This document shows, piece after piece, positions 1 to 10,000 of a stretch of DNA of 64,000 nucleotides. The number at the start of each line of letters is the position of its first letter. Positions within the stretch are counted from its first letter, which is position 1. Below the pieces are notes generated by a model that was not told where the DNA came from, did no database searches, and saw only the letters and a program-made list of their open reading frames with translations. Made by a program: the position numbers and the translations under genes. The DNA is from Oceanirhabdus sp. W0125-5. Its GTDB lineage: Bacteria > Bacillota > Clostridia > Clostridiales > Clostridiaceae. Where the stretch lies: assembly GCF_027938815.1 (NCBI RefSeq), contig NZ_CP115913.1:2266001-2330000 (forward strand), read 5' to 3'.

Positions 1-257
1 TCTTTTATAAGTTTTAATCCAGCTTCAACGTTTCCTACTGTAGGATTTGGTTGAGTACCATCAAAAATTACATATTCAATATTTATATCATCTAAAACCT
101 TTGTTAAATTTTCCACTAATTTAATATCAACAAGAACTTTATCTGTAACGATTAAAGCTTTCTTGAATCCTAGACATTTGATTTCAGCCCCTGCTTCTTG
201 TAATGATTTAGGTCCCATTACGTTTAACGATGGCATATAAAATTTAAAACTACTCAT
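1..257 (-). CDS. Iron-containing alcohol dehydrogenase, N-terminal part (cut by window edge)
   Basis: Reading right to left from an ATG at 257, the frame stays open to the window edge (about 85 residues). The N-terminus (MSSFKFYMPSLNVMGPKSL), the KKALIVTDK strand and the FDGTQPNPTVGNVEAGL stretch are typical of the NAD-binding half of group III Fe-dependent alcohol dehydrogenases (butanol, 1,3-propanediol or lactaldehyde type), which interconvert aldehydes and alcohols in fermentation. A GGAGGAG ribosome binding site lies a few bases upstream. The metal-binding C-terminal half is outside the window, so substrate cannot be judged. It is divergent from the AraC-type gene at 409, a plausible regulator. 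Confidence 0.85.
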   Translation of the reverse strand, partial: MSSFKFYMPSLNVMGPKSLQEAGAEIKCLGFKKALIVTDKVLVDIKLVENLTKVLDDINIEYVIFDGTQPNPTVGNVEAGLKLIK

Positions 258-408
258 AAATATCTCCTCCTATTTGACAAAAATTTATCATCTATTTAAA
301 ATATATAGTAAATCTATAATAAAAACTAACTCATTTTTAAAAAAAATAGCACGAAAAAGTGAAAATAAAGTAAAAAGAAATAGAAAGTTGCGAAATGTGG
401 GGGATTAG

Positions 409-1248
409 ATGCTTAAATGTTTTGACCGAAAGCTTGAATTGCTTAATAGAATTGAAACTGATTATTTAAGAATTTTATATTATGATTTTGAAGCAATGTA
501 TAAGGGGAATTATAAATCATATGAGTATAACAGGTTATGTACAATAATTGATGGGGAAAAAAGAGTTAAAATAAACAACGGGGATGAAATAACATATAAA
601 AGTGATAAATTTATTTTATTACCACCTGAGTCAAATGTAGAAATGTTTATAGAAAAGCCAACTAAAGCTCTTGTTTTTGAGCTTAACAATGATCTTTTAA
701 ATAAAGTATCAGATAAGATTAATTATGAGTTTAACACTGAAGTTATTGAAAATAAATATGAACTATTTTTAGGTAATGGGAATGATGATTTACATAGGAA
801 TATAAATAGGATAATTGATATAACAAATAGTAAGGAATCAAATAAGGAATTTTTAATAGATCTTCATGCTCAAGAACTGACTTATAATTTATTAAAGGTT
901 AAGGGATTAGACAGAATCCTTCAGTTAAATGATAATAATTTACCAATAAATAAGGTTATAAATTATATCAATAACAATATATATAGATCAATATCTGTTA
1001 AAGAACTATCAAAATGTGTAGATATGTCAGAAAGCTCATTTTCTTTGTTTTTCAAAAATACTATGGGGGTTTGTGCTAAGGATTACATAAAAGAAGTTAA
1101 GATGATTAAAGCTATGGAATTATTGAAAAGAAAGAATGTAACAGAGGTTGCATATGATCTTGGATATGAGAATATTTCTTATTTTATCAGACTTTTTAAA
1201 AATAAATATGGTCTTACTCCTAAGCAATATATTAAAAAAAATTTTTAA
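409..1248 (+). CDS. AraC-family transcriptional regulator
   Basis: A 279-residue protein. Residues about 1-170 form an effector-binding-like region, and residues about 175-279 hold the two helix-turn-helix motifs of AraC/XylS proteins (ISVKELSKCVDMSESSFSLF and the VTEVAYDLGYENISYFIRLF signature). The N-terminal part resembles the AraC_N type found in YqhC, which in E. coli activates an adjacent alcohol/aldehyde dehydrogenase gene; the same divergent pairing with an alcohol dehydrogenase is seen here. It may respond to aldehydes or to fermentation state, but that is inference from context. The ATG follows a GTGGGGG purine stretch. The 151-bp region shared with the dehydrogenase gene should contain both promoters. 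Confidence 0.85.
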   Translation: MLKCFDRKLELLNRIETDYLRILYYDFEAMYKGNYKSYEYNRLCTIIDGEKRVKINNGDEITYKSDKFILLPPESNVEMFIEKPTKALVFELNNDLLNKVSDKINYEFNTEVIENKYELFLGNGNDDLHRNINRIIDITNSKESNKEFLIDLHAQELTYNLLKVKGLDRILQLNDNNLPINKVINYINNNIYRSISVKELSKCVDMSESSFSLFFKNTMGVCAKDYIKEVKMIKAMELLKRKNVTEVAYDLGYENISYFIRLFKNKYGLTPKQYIKKNF

Positions 1249-1549
1249 AATTGACGATTTATAATAAATGGTATATATTTGTATTATTAGAAGAAATGAG
1301 TTTGAATAAACATTTTAACCTTTTTGTAAATTAATTCTTAAAATTATAAGTTAAAATATTCAATATAGATAATGTTTATTGATTATTAAGAATGAAATGT
1401 TTTTAAGCAAGGTGAATAAATACCAGAGTTTACATAAAAGTTTTACCCCTTAAATTTTCAAGGGAATTCGTACATTAATTGATAAGATGATTTTAATGTT
1501 AGTATCGTATTTTGATAGTATATACAAATTATAAGGTAGGAGTTTAGTT
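1249..1549. other. Intergenic stretch, nothing clear
   Basis: About 300 AT-rich bases between the AraC gene and the lipoprotein gene. No convincing ORF, strong hairpin or RNA gene was seen. The promoter and the AAGGTAGGAG-type ribosome binding site of the lipoprotein gene lie at its right end. Confidence 0.5.
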
Positions 1550-2860
1550 ATGAAAGGAAAAAAAGTTCTAAGTATAATATTTAGTTCTTTAGTAATAATG
1601 TCGTTATTTAGTGGATGCAATGATAGCAGTGTTGTTACTGTAGAAGAGCCTATTAAAATATACAAAGTTAAAGAAGAGTTTGATAGTTTAAAGAAAGATA
1701 ATGAAACGGCACAAAAGGAAAAAGAAAAATTAAATTTAAGTTTGGATGAGTTAAAAAATGAGAATGAGAAATTAAAGAAGCTTCTTGAGGAAAGAACCAC
1801 AGAATTGGACAAACTCAAAGCAGATATGACTTCTAGAGATAAAGAAATTATGACTTTGAGTAATTTTGAAGATTATGATGAATTATTTAAAATATTATCT
1901 ACAACAATAAATTCAAGTAATAATCAAATCAATATTATTCCTATATATGGATTTGATATAGATACTGATTTTACTGAGATTATTTCATGGATGCCTATAA
2001 TTTCTTCAAATGATTTAGAAAAAAATATGGACGTACTGGCAAGATATATGGAGAACAACTATTTTACTGAAGGGCATATAACTATTGAGGAAATAATAGA
2101 GGTAGATGGAAAGAGTGTAGCTATAATCAATTTAAAAGAGAAAGATAGTAATAATAAAGAGAAAGTTAGCATGTGGATGAGTAAATATTTTGGAGGAAGT
2201 GCTGGTGGTAGAGCTACGGAAGCAAGGTTGAAATTAACTTTTCTACAACCAGAATATTCTGGGCAATGGATAGATGGAGTGAAGTTTTTGTATGAAGGCA
2301 AACCACTTGTATTAGACCATGTTAATATTCCAGATATAATTTATAGACAAGATTTAATTAAGAAAGCAAATTATACAGTAGCTGATTTCATAGGAGAATT
2401 AGGCAAGACGTATATTTATAGTGGTGGATTTGAAAATGGTGGTTTCACAAGAGAGATAATTGAAGTGAAAGATAATATGTTCATAGGAATAAGTAAAAGT
2501 ACAGGGGCGGAAATTGCTTGTAAGTATTCACTTGATCAAGGTAAGCTGAAAGTAATATATACAAGTGAAATAGTTGATGTTAATCATTGGGAACAGTCTA
2601 GTAATAGAAATGAGATTGTTTTGCAAGAACCAATTCAAATAGGAACAAGTTGGGTTAATGATTCATATAAAAGATCTATATCAATGATTACTCGCGTAGG
2701 AGAAAAAGTATATACTAAAGCAGGTTTGGTTGAAGATGTAGTCGAAGTAATAACATTTTTAAGTGATGGGGAGTATAGAGTTGAACAATATGCTAAAGGT
2801 ATAGGGTTAATTAAAAGTGAATTTTTATCTTTCAAAGATGAATTAATAGAAATTAAATAA
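1550..2860 (+). CDS. Coiled-coil lipoprotein with GerMN-like and clostridial C-terminal domains
   Basis: A 436-residue exported lipoprotein. The signal peptide ends in a lipobox (SLFSGC, Cys about 23). Residues about 40-105 are rich in E/K/L heptads and should form a coiled coil. The middle (about 110-265) has the feel of a GerMN domain (a YSGQWIDGVKFLYEGKPL stretch), a module of spore germination and sporulation lipoproteins. The C-terminal 150 residues, beginning near FIGELGKTYIYSGG and containing IGTSWVND and GIGLIKSEF, resemble a beta-rich domain that recurs in clostridial lipoproteins. Exact role unknown; a surface or spore-envelope role is inferred. It is monocistronic, with a terminator just downstream. 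Confidence 0.65.
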   Translation: MKGKKVLSIIFSSLVIMSLFSGCNDSSVVTVEEPIKIYKVKEEFDSLKKDNETAQKEKEKLNLSLDELKNENEKLKKLLEERTTELDKLKADMTSRDKEIMTLSNFEDYDELFKILSTTINSSNNQINIIPIYGFDIDTDFTEIISWMPIISSNDLEKNMDVLARYMENNYFTEGHITIEEIIEVDGKSVAIINLKEKDSNNKEKVSMWMSKYFGGSAGGRATEARLKLTFLQPEYSGQWIDGVKFLYEGKPLVLDHVNIPDIIYRQDLIKKANYTVADFIGELGKTYIYSGGFENGGFTREIIEVKDNMFIGISKSTGAEIACKYSLDQGKLKVIYTSEIVDVNHWEQSSNRNEIVLQEPIQIGTSWVNDSYKRSISMITRVGEKVYTKAGLVEDVVEVITFLSDGEYRVEQYAKGIGLIKSEFLSFKDELIEIK

Positions 2861-2870
2861 AATTTAAGGA

Positions 2871-2906
2871 AAATAGCTAGAAGTGTTTAACTTCTAGCTA
2901 TTTTTC
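2871..2906 (+). terminator. Intrinsic terminator of the lipoprotein gene
   Basis: A 13-bp perfect stem (2871-2883 pairing with 2891-2903; core AGCTAGAAG/CTTCTAGCT) with a 7-nt loop, running into a T run. Confidence 0.85.
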
Positions 2907-3013
2907 TTAATAAAAAACAATGGTTTTCCATATAAGAAATCATTATTTTAAATTATGTAAAATTGCAATATAATCAGATTATTATAACATTTATAAAAAA
3001 ATATGGTAACAAG

Positions 3014-3042
3014 TGAAACTTTTTAAATAAGTAAACTGTCTA
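3014..3042 (+). promoter_or_regulatory. Putative ECF-type promoter of the first sigma operon
   Basis: TGAAAC at 3014-3019 followed by TTTTT and, after 17 bp, TGTCTA at 3037-3042. This resembles ECF sigma promoters of the Bacillus SigV/SigW class (TGAAAC with a CGTC-like -10) and suggests autoregulation. The second sigma gene has the same layout with the same spacing (5054-5082). Confidence 0.55.
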
Positions 3043-3107
3043 TCTAGTGTAATTTGATTTATCACATGTGAAGATAATAGGATGACTAGTCAAGAAAGGA
3101 GATTAAT

Positions 3108-3626
3108 ATGAGCTCTGGAAAAAAAGAAAAGAAACTAAGTGGCGATGAGCTTTATGAAGAAATTAAGAAACATAAGTCTGTGCTCTATGGTGTAGCATTC
3201 AAATTTTTTAGAAATGAAGATGATTCACTGGAAGCATTACAAGAAACCGCTTTTAGAGCATATAAGAATCGTAAGAGTATAAAAGATTTGGAGTGTATAA
3301 GAGCATGGCTTATCAAGATTACCACTAATTATTGTATTAATGAGATTAAAAAGAGGAAAAGAATAGTTTCAGTTGATCAAATAAAAAATGATCAAGAGAT
3401 AAATTTAGGGTTATCACAAGAGGAGAAGATATATATTAGAGAATGTATTATGAATCTTAAGGAGCCATATAGAGAGGTTATATTGTTAAGATTCTTTGAA
3501 GATATGAAAATAAAAGATATTGGGATTAAGTTGGACAAATCTCAAAATACAGTAAGGACATGGCTTTATAGAGGAATTAAGATGTTAGGAAATAAAATGG
3601 AGGAGGATAATACTAATGTGGGGTAA
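3108..3626 (+). CDS. ECF (extracytoplasmic function) sigma factor
   Basis: A 172-residue sigma-70 family protein with only regions 2 and 4, the ECF layout. Region 2 spans about 20-85 (VAFKFFRNEDDSLEALQETA, with the conserved LIKITTNYCINEIKKRKR helix) and region 4 about 110-165 (PYREVILLRFFEDMKIKDIG, then NTVRTWLYRG). It directs RNA polymerase to stress-response promoters. Its last codons overlap the start of the membrane-anchored anti-sigma gene, so the two are translationally coupled. The ATG follows AAGGAGATTAAT. A second sigma/anti-sigma pair with clear similarity follows at 5144, indicating tandem duplication. Confidence 0.93.
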   Translation: MSSGKKEKKLSGDELYEEIKKHKSVLYGVAFKFFRNEDDSLEALQETAFRAYKNRKSIKDLECIRAWLIKITTNYCINEIKKRKRIVSVDQIKNDQEINLGLSQEEKIYIRECIMNLKEPYREVILLRFFEDMKIKDIGIKLDKSQNTVRTWLYRGIKMLGNKMEEDNTNVG

Positions 3627-4941
3627 TAAAGATGAAAAAATAAATGTAGATGGTATACACACTCCAGATAGAGCAGATGAATTTATTCAAAGAGGAATAA
3701 AAAAAGGAAGAAGAAGAGGCAAAATTGTATTATCACAAAAAATCGTAACTGTTGCATTGGTTATTTTTATAGGTGGAGGATTTTTTTCAGAGACATTGGC
3801 TCAGCAATTGGATTTCATTCCTGTATTAAGAGATATTTATGCTTCTTTTTATAAGTATAGAAATATTGATAAGAGTCAAGTAGAGAAATCTAATGATAAT
3901 AAAATTATTGAGAAGAAAGTTGATGATATTATAATTACTATAAATAATGTTGCTTATGACGACTGTGAGGCTATAATATTTTATGAAATAAAAAGTAAAA
4001 TAGGGCATTTTGATATTGGGAGCTATAGATTTTGCAATAAGTACGGGACTAATTGGGAAACCGGTAGACTTAATATTAATCAGCGGCAGTTTTCAAAAAA
4101 TGAGAATGGGGAATATGTAGTCAAGGGAGTTTTCAATCCAGGATTTCATGATAGATTATTAAAAAGTGATGGAGATAAGATGATTTTAGCATTCGATCTA
4201 TGGAGTAAAGATGAGTTAGATACTTTATGGGATAATGATATAACAAATAATAAAAAAATGGAGTATAAATCTAATGTTAAGAAGTATGATGTATGTTTTG
4301 AATTTGATATGAATGAGTATAAGAAAGAAGTTGCAGAGATAATTAATATAGATAAATCTCTCAAAGTTGATGATATAGAGTTTATCTTAGGTAATTTGGA
4401 GATTAATCCTTTCTCAACTGTGATAACATTTAAGAGTAATAATAGTGAATTAAATGGATATTACTTATGGAATATGAATTTAACCAATGGAACTAAGAAC
4501 TATCGTTCTTTTGGTTTTTCAAGCCCAAGAGGTAAGGAGAAAGATGGTATGTTTAAATTTGAAAGTATATTTTTTGATGATGTTAAAGAATTATATATAA
4601 CTTCATTTACTATTAATCAAAGTATCACATTGGAGGAAACCCTGAAAATTGATTTTGTTAATAAAACTGTTAATGAAACTTATAAGGAATTTGTTGATAT
4701 AATTAAAGTGAGTTATGATGAAGAAATAGGTGCTTGGAAGATGGATTTAAGATGGAAAAATGATGCTGAAATGTTGATTGATCCTGTAATGTGGCAAAAG
4801 TATAAATGTATACTGGATAAAGAAGATGATACCATAATGAAATATTTAATTTATGCAGATAAAGATGTGATGGATTATGAATTTAGAGTAACTGAGATTA
4901 AAGAAATCGGAATTTTTGAATGTAATATGAAGATAAAATAA
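3616..4941 (+). CDS. Membrane-anchored DUF4179-type anti-sigma factor
   Basis: A 441-residue single-pass membrane protein. The cytosolic N-terminus (about 1-37) carries the basic 'IQRGIKKGRRRGK' stretch, followed by one membrane helix at about 38-57, the 'LDFIPVLRDIYASFYKY' segment typical of DUF4179 proteins, and a long extracytoplasmic domain to the end. Proteins with this layout encoded just after ECF sigma genes bind and hold the sigma factor at the membrane until an envelope signal releases it. The ATG overlaps the sigma gene by 11 bp, with a GGAGGAGG site inside the sigma gene. The specific signal is unknown. Confidence 0.8.
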   Translation: MWGNKDEKINVDGIHTPDRADEFIQRGIKKGRRRGKIVLSQKIVTVALVIFIGGGFFSETLAQQLDFIPVLRDIYASFYKYRNIDKSQVEKSNDNKIIEKKVDDIIITINNVAYDDCEAIIFYEIKSKIGHFDIGSYRFCNKYGTNWETGRLNINQRQFSKNENGEYVVKGVFNPGFHDRLLKSDGDKMILAFDLWSKDELDTLWDNDITNNKKMEYKSNVKKYDVCFEFDMNEYKKEVAEIINIDKSLKVDDIEFILGNLEINPFSTVITFKSNNSELNGYYLWNMNLTNGTKNYRSFGFSSPRGKEKDGMFKFESIFFDDVKELYITSFTINQSITLEETLKIDFVNKTVNETYKEFVDIIKVSYDEEIGAWKMDLRWKNDAEMLIDPVMWQKYKCILDKEDDTIMKYLIYADKDVMDYEFRVTEIKEIGIFECNMKIK

Positions 4942-4947
4942 TACTGA

Positions 4948-4994
4948 AGACTGAGATTAGTGGAAAGTAATAAAGCTAATCTTAGTCTTTTTTT
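4948..4994 (+). terminator. Intrinsic terminator of the first sigma operon
   Basis: A 13-bp stem (4948-4960 with 4976-4988, one G-T pair), loop about 15 nt, then seven T. Confidence 0.8.
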
Positions 4995-5053
4995 ATCTAT
5001 TTTAATTACTAACAATGTAATTTATAATAAAAATTGAAAAAAATTTAAAAAGT

Positions 5054-5082
5054 TAAAACTTTTTACCTTTCTGAATTGTTAT
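5054..5082 (+). promoter_or_regulatory. Putative ECF-type promoter of the second sigma operon
   Basis: TAAAAC at 5054-5059 followed by TTTTT and, 17 bp later, TGTTAT at 5077-5082. It matches the first operon's TGAAAC-N17-TGTCTA in layout but departs at both boxes, which could reflect diverged specificity. Confidence 0.45.
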
Positions 5083-5143
5083 AAGGGTGAAAATATTAAT
5101 ATTGATATAAATGCTGCAGTATGGATGAAGGGAGTGAAATAGT

Positions 5144-5644
5144 ATGTGGAAGAAATCTTTTATTGAAGAGATTGAACAGAATAAAGAGATACTTTATAGA
5201 ATTGCATACAGTTATTTTGGAAATGAACAGGATGCATTGGAAGCTGTTCAAGAAACTGCATATAGGGGATATAAGAATATAAAGAAGTTTAAAAAGATAG
5301 AGAATAAAAAAGCATGGCTAGTAAAGGTTCTTATAAATTATTGCAAGAATGAGATGAAGAAAAGGAAAAAAGTCATTATGTTTAGTGAAATCAGAGATGA
5401 TGATTCTTGTATTGAAGGATTATCAAATGCAGATAAATTATATATTCAAGAATGTGTTCAGAATCTTGACAGCCCATATAAAGAGGTTATTATTCTTAGA
5501 TACTATCAAGATATGAAGCTAAAAGATATTGGTGAGGTTCTTGAGTGTCCTGAGAATACTGTGAAAACATGGTTGTATAAAGGTATTAAATTACTAGGAA
5601 ATGTGTTTAAGGAGGGGCTTGAAGATGAAAGAGAATTACAATAA
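5144..5644 (+). CDS. ECF sigma factor, paralogue of the upstream one
   Basis: A 166-residue ECF sigma with region 2 (about 14-80; YSYFGNEQDALEAVQETAYR, then KAWLVKVLINYCKNEMKKRK) and region 4 (about 105-160; SPYKEVIILRYYQDMKLKDI, NTVKTWLYKG). The first protein has near-identical phrases at the same positions, so the two sigma genes are recent paralogues. The 3' end overlaps the next gene by 20 bp, again coupling sigma to its anti-sigma. The ATG follows GAAGGGAGTGAAATAGT. Confidence 0.93.
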   Translation: MWKKSFIEEIEQNKEILYRIAYSYFGNEQDALEAVQETAYRGYKNIKKFKKIENKKAWLVKVLINYCKNEMKKRKKVIMFSEIRDDDSCIEGLSNADKLYIQECVQNLDSPYKEVIILRYYQDMKLKDIGEVLECPENTVKTWLYKGIKLLGNVFKEGLEDERELQ

Positions 5645-6962
5645 TAATATAAAAAGTGCCTTAGATGATATCAAAGTTCCAGATAATATTTCGGCATATA
5701 TTTCAAAGGGAGTTAGAAAAAGAAGATATCAAAGTGGGGTAGGTAAGGTATGTAAGTCTTTGGTTGCATTTATGATAACGATTGTTACTCTTGGAAACCT
5801 ATCTCCTACAATAGCAGATGAAATTCAAAAAGTACCGGGTATTGGGGGTATCTTTAAATATTTTCATTGGACTAAATCATTAGAAGTATTAGAGGAAAAG
5901 GGATTTATAGAAAATGTTAATGTAAAATGTCAAAATGATAATGTGGAATTTATCGTTAATGGCTATGTAAGTGATGACAAAGGGATTGTTATTTATTATG
6001 AAACAAGGAGTAAAAAGGATTATTATATAATAAATAAATATAAGCTTTTAGATGAGAATAATAATTATATCGATGGGTTTAATGGAATACAGGATTCAGG
6101 AATAAAAAAAAGTTTTAAGAATGGTGTGTATTATGTAAGTGGATCTATAAAAAAATTTGGTTTCTCTGATGATGATATTAATATCTCTCTTGTGGAAAAA
6201 CTAAAGTTATCAGTAAATCTTTTTCCATTGAAGAAAAAATATGAAGAGATTACATCACCTTATAATATAAAAAATGTAAATTCATTTAATCTGGAGTTTC
6301 CAATAGAACATATACCATTTGAAAAGAGTACAATAGAATTTAATAAAAAAATATATGAAGATGAAAAGTTTAAAATAACTCTTTTAGAATTAGGTATAGG
6401 ACCTATAAGTAATGAATTTAGGCTTAAGGTTGATAATCTAATGGATGAATCACAGTTCGATCATAATATGGTAGCAATTAACTTTGTATTAAGTGATGGT
6501 AAGAGCAAATATAGAACATTGATGATGAAGGCAAATGTGATTGATTATGAGAATGAAGAATCAGAAGTAAATTATATTGTAACAACAGATAGTAATTACT
6601 TTAGTGAATCAGAAGAATTATATATAGAATATATTTTTATAACATACTATGAAAGATATGAAGAACCTCTTACAATAAATCTTTCTGAGAGAACAGTATG
6701 TGATTCTTATAAAACTATTATTAATTTTGTGGATTTTGAAGAATTAGAAAATGGAGGATGTATTGTTACCTTATCACATGAAGAGGGTATATTTTACTTT
6801 GAAGAATTTGGAATAGGAAAATTGGCTTATAATAATTTTTATAAACATGAAAAAAAAGCTAAATTATCTTTTTATCGTAAAGAAAATGTGGAAAAACTTA
6901 GATTAAGTGTTTTTAAAGAATTTAAAATTGAAAAAAACAATCTTCGTGTAAAAATCAAATAA
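5625..6962 (+). CDS. Membrane-anchored DUF4179-type anti-sigma factor, second copy
   Basis: A 445-residue protein from the ATG at 5625, chosen because AAGGAGG at 5609-5615 sits at proper distance; the in-frame ATG at 5601 has no such site. Cytosolic N-terminus with 'YISKGVRKRRYQSG', one membrane helix at about 37-57, then 'IQKVPGIGGIFKYFHW' and a long extracytoplasmic domain. The plan is the same as in the anti-sigma at 3616, but the outer domain has diverged strongly, suggesting the two systems sense different envelope cues. Overlap with the sigma gene implies coupled synthesis. Confidence 0.8.
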   Translation: MKENYNNNIKSALDDIKVPDNISAYISKGVRKRRYQSGVGKVCKSLVAFMITIVTLGNLSPTIADEIQKVPGIGGIFKYFHWTKSLEVLEEKGFIENVNVKCQNDNVEFIVNGYVSDDKGIVIYYETRSKKDYYIINKYKLLDENNNYIDGFNGIQDSGIKKSFKNGVYYVSGSIKKFGFSDDDINISLVEKLKLSVNLFPLKKKYEEITSPYNIKNVNSFNLEFPIEHIPFEKSTIEFNKKIYEDEKFKITLLELGIGPISNEFRLKVDNLMDESQFDHNMVAINFVLSDGKSKYRTLMMKANVIDYENEESEVNYIVTTDSNYFSESEELYIEYIFITYYERYEEPLTINLSERTVCDSYKTIINFVDFEELENGGCIVTLSHEEGIFYFEEFGIGKLAYNNFYKHEKKAKLSFYRKENVEKLRLSVFKEFKIEKNNLRVKIK

Positions 6963-7003
6963 AATATTAAAAGCACTTCATAATGAAGTGCTTTTAATAT
7001 TTT
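6961..7003. terminator. Bidirectional terminator between convergent genes
   Basis: A perfect 20-bp inverted repeat (6961-6980 and 6984-7003) with a TAA loop. A runs on the left and T runs on the right let it serve both the anti-sigma gene and the SNF2 helicase gene. Its right arm reaches the helicase stop codon. Confidence 0.88.
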
Positions 7004-10000
7004 TATCTAAACAGGTCTCTAATATCACTCTCGCTCATAGACTTTAAAATATTATTATCAGAAGCATTTTCCACAATATTATCAAATAATTCCTGCTTCT
7101 TCTCTTGGAGTTTTGCTATTTTCTCTTCTATAGTTCCTTTGGTAATAAGTTTTATAACTTCAACTGTTTTAACTTGACCAATTCTATGAGCTCTATCTGT
7201 AGCTTGAGATTCTACAGCTGGATTCCACCAAGGGTCAAAATGGATAACAGTATCGGCACCTATAAGGTTAAGTCCAGTACCACCAGCTTTTAATGATATT
7301 AGGAACACATCATTTTCCCCTTCATTAAATCTATTAACAAGCTTCAATCTCTCTTCACTAGGTGTTGAGCCATCAAGGTAGAAAGATGATATACCAAGTT
7401 CCGTGAATTTATCTCTGATATTTTTCAATATAGATGTAAATTGAGAGAAGATAAGAATTCTGTGATTCTCCTCTAGACTGCTTTCTACAATATCACAAAG
7501 AGCAGTTATTTTAGCACTTTCTCCTTTATAATCTTCAATAAAAATTGAAGGGTCACAACATATCTGCCTTAACCTAGTTAGAATAGCTAAAAGTTTGAAT
7601 TTGCTCTGATTAACTCCTACATCTTTAATTGAAGTATCAAGTTCATTCTTATAATCTTCAACAAATGAAGAATAGAGTTTTTTCTGCTCATCAGTGAGTT
7701 CAACTACAAATTCCTGTGTTATTTTAGGTGGAAGCTCATCAATTACATCTAATTTATGTCTTCTTAAGATAAATGGTTTAATAACTGTATTAAGTCTTTT
7801 AAGAATATAATCATCTTTTTCTTTTGAAATTGGTGTTTCATATAGATTTTTAAAGTTTGTATATGAGTTTAAATAACCTGGCATTATGAAATCAAATATT
7901 GACCATAATTCACTAAGATTATTTTCAATAGGTGTACCAGTTAAGGCAAATTTTACACTTGCACCTATCCTTTTCACTGCCTGGGCGCTCATAGAAGCAT
8001 GATTTTTAATAAACTGTGCTTCATCTATAAAGAAAGATGAAAAAGTTTTCATTTCTAATTCTTCTATATCAGATCTCATCAATGGATATGATGTTATAAC
8101 AACATCATAATCATCCAAACAGTCAATTTGAGATAATCTTTTTTTCTTATTTCCTGAAATAACTAAAGTTTTCAATTCCTTTGCAAATCTGTTAAACTCA
8201 CTCTCCCAGTTGTAAACAAGTGATGTTGGAGCAACAACTAGGGCAGGTGCTTTTACATTATTTTCTTTCTCATGAAGTATAAATGATATTGCTTGAAGTG
8301 TTTTACCTAAACCCATCTCGTCCGCTAATATTCCACCTAAACCACATGAGGCGAGTGTGTTAAACCATGAAAATCCTGTTTTCTGATAATCCCTAAGTGT
8401 ATTAGATAAGGAATCAGGTACTGGAAATTCTTCATTGTTTATGTTGTTAATCTTCATCATAAGTTCTCTATAATTATTATCAAATTTCAAGTCTACAAGT
8501 TCATTATCTTCTAGAATGCTTTTCATGGAAATTGCTTTGTATTTTGGAAGTATAAAGCTTTCTCTTTTAAAATCACGTTCATTAATTCCTAAATATTGAA
8601 GGTTATTAAAGAAAGCTTGGGTATCTTCATTATCAAGATTTAGGAAACCTCCATCTTTTAACCTGAAATATTTTTTCTTAAAATTAATAGATGAAATTAA
8701 GTTTTTAAGTTCTGTAGCCTCAACACCTTCAATATTAAATGAAAATTCTAAAAGATCTTCGTCATTAATACGTACCTGAGAATTAATTCTGGTATTTCCG
8801 TAAACCTTCATATTCCTGAAACTATCAGAATAATAGATCTCACAATCTTTCTGAAGAGTATCAAAGCTATTCTTAAGTAATGATAAGATATCATCTTCAT
8901 TGTCCATAAAAAGTCGTTCATTTTTCATAATTGAAAACCCTATACTTTTAAGAGAATCAATGATATTCTTTTCTTTATTCATATTTCTGAAGATCATACC
9001 AATATTCTTCTTTTTACTAAAAGGATTGAAGCTTTCTTCCCCATAAGAGAACTTAATTCTACAACTAACAGAATATCCTTCCTTATCTAAGTAAAGGGAA
9101 GTTGATAGTTGAGAGGTATTAATCTCTTCTTTAATATCTTTATGAACTTTAACATCTGTACATAGTTCACTTATAGCAGGGAAAATTACTGAACTTATGC
9201 GATTATAATCTTTTTCAGGAACGGTAATTTCATTTTTTTCTTTGAAGTTGTTATAAAAATGCCTAAAGATTCTTATTTGACTATCAGGAGGGCAATAAAC
9301 ATTGCCATCGAAAAGGTAATAACTATGATCAGAAATCAAAGGAATAGGCAAGTCCTCATCATTCTTAATAACAAAATTGTTATTACTTCTATATAACTTA
9401 AAACTCAAAGGTAATTTTTCTTTAAAGATAGACATATTATCAATAGTTACATTAAAAAAATCACCATTAAAGGATTTAGTGTGCAAGAGATCAAGTAAGT
9501 GTTTAAAGCTTCTTTCATTAATAACAACACTTTTACCACGGACAATCCTATAGTTATATGGAACGCTAATATATTGAGAGTTAATTTCATCCAGTTCAAT
9601 GAAAAAATCAATAATTGCTCTATCTTCCTTTGTAAATTCCTGAGTGCTTGGATCGTAGTTAAAGAGTTTCCCAAACTCTAAAGGAAGTTTATTTTTAACA
9701 TTAAATAAGAATTGTGACAAATCTTTTACAACATAGAGTTTTTTCAATCCAACTTTTAAATCAGCTGAAAAAAGAGTTTCATAATTGGTTTTAACAATTT
9801 TTAAATTCACCTGAAGAGATAACTTATCTTTATACGTTATTCCATGAAGTTCATTTTCAACAATATCAAGAAATCTTGAAGACTTATCAACAGGGTTTTT
9901 AAAAATTGTGAATTTATCTTTATTATTATTAATGTATTTTAAAAGTACTGCAACCATGTGCTTACACATATCACCTGTTGAGTGATGGTACTCACAATCA

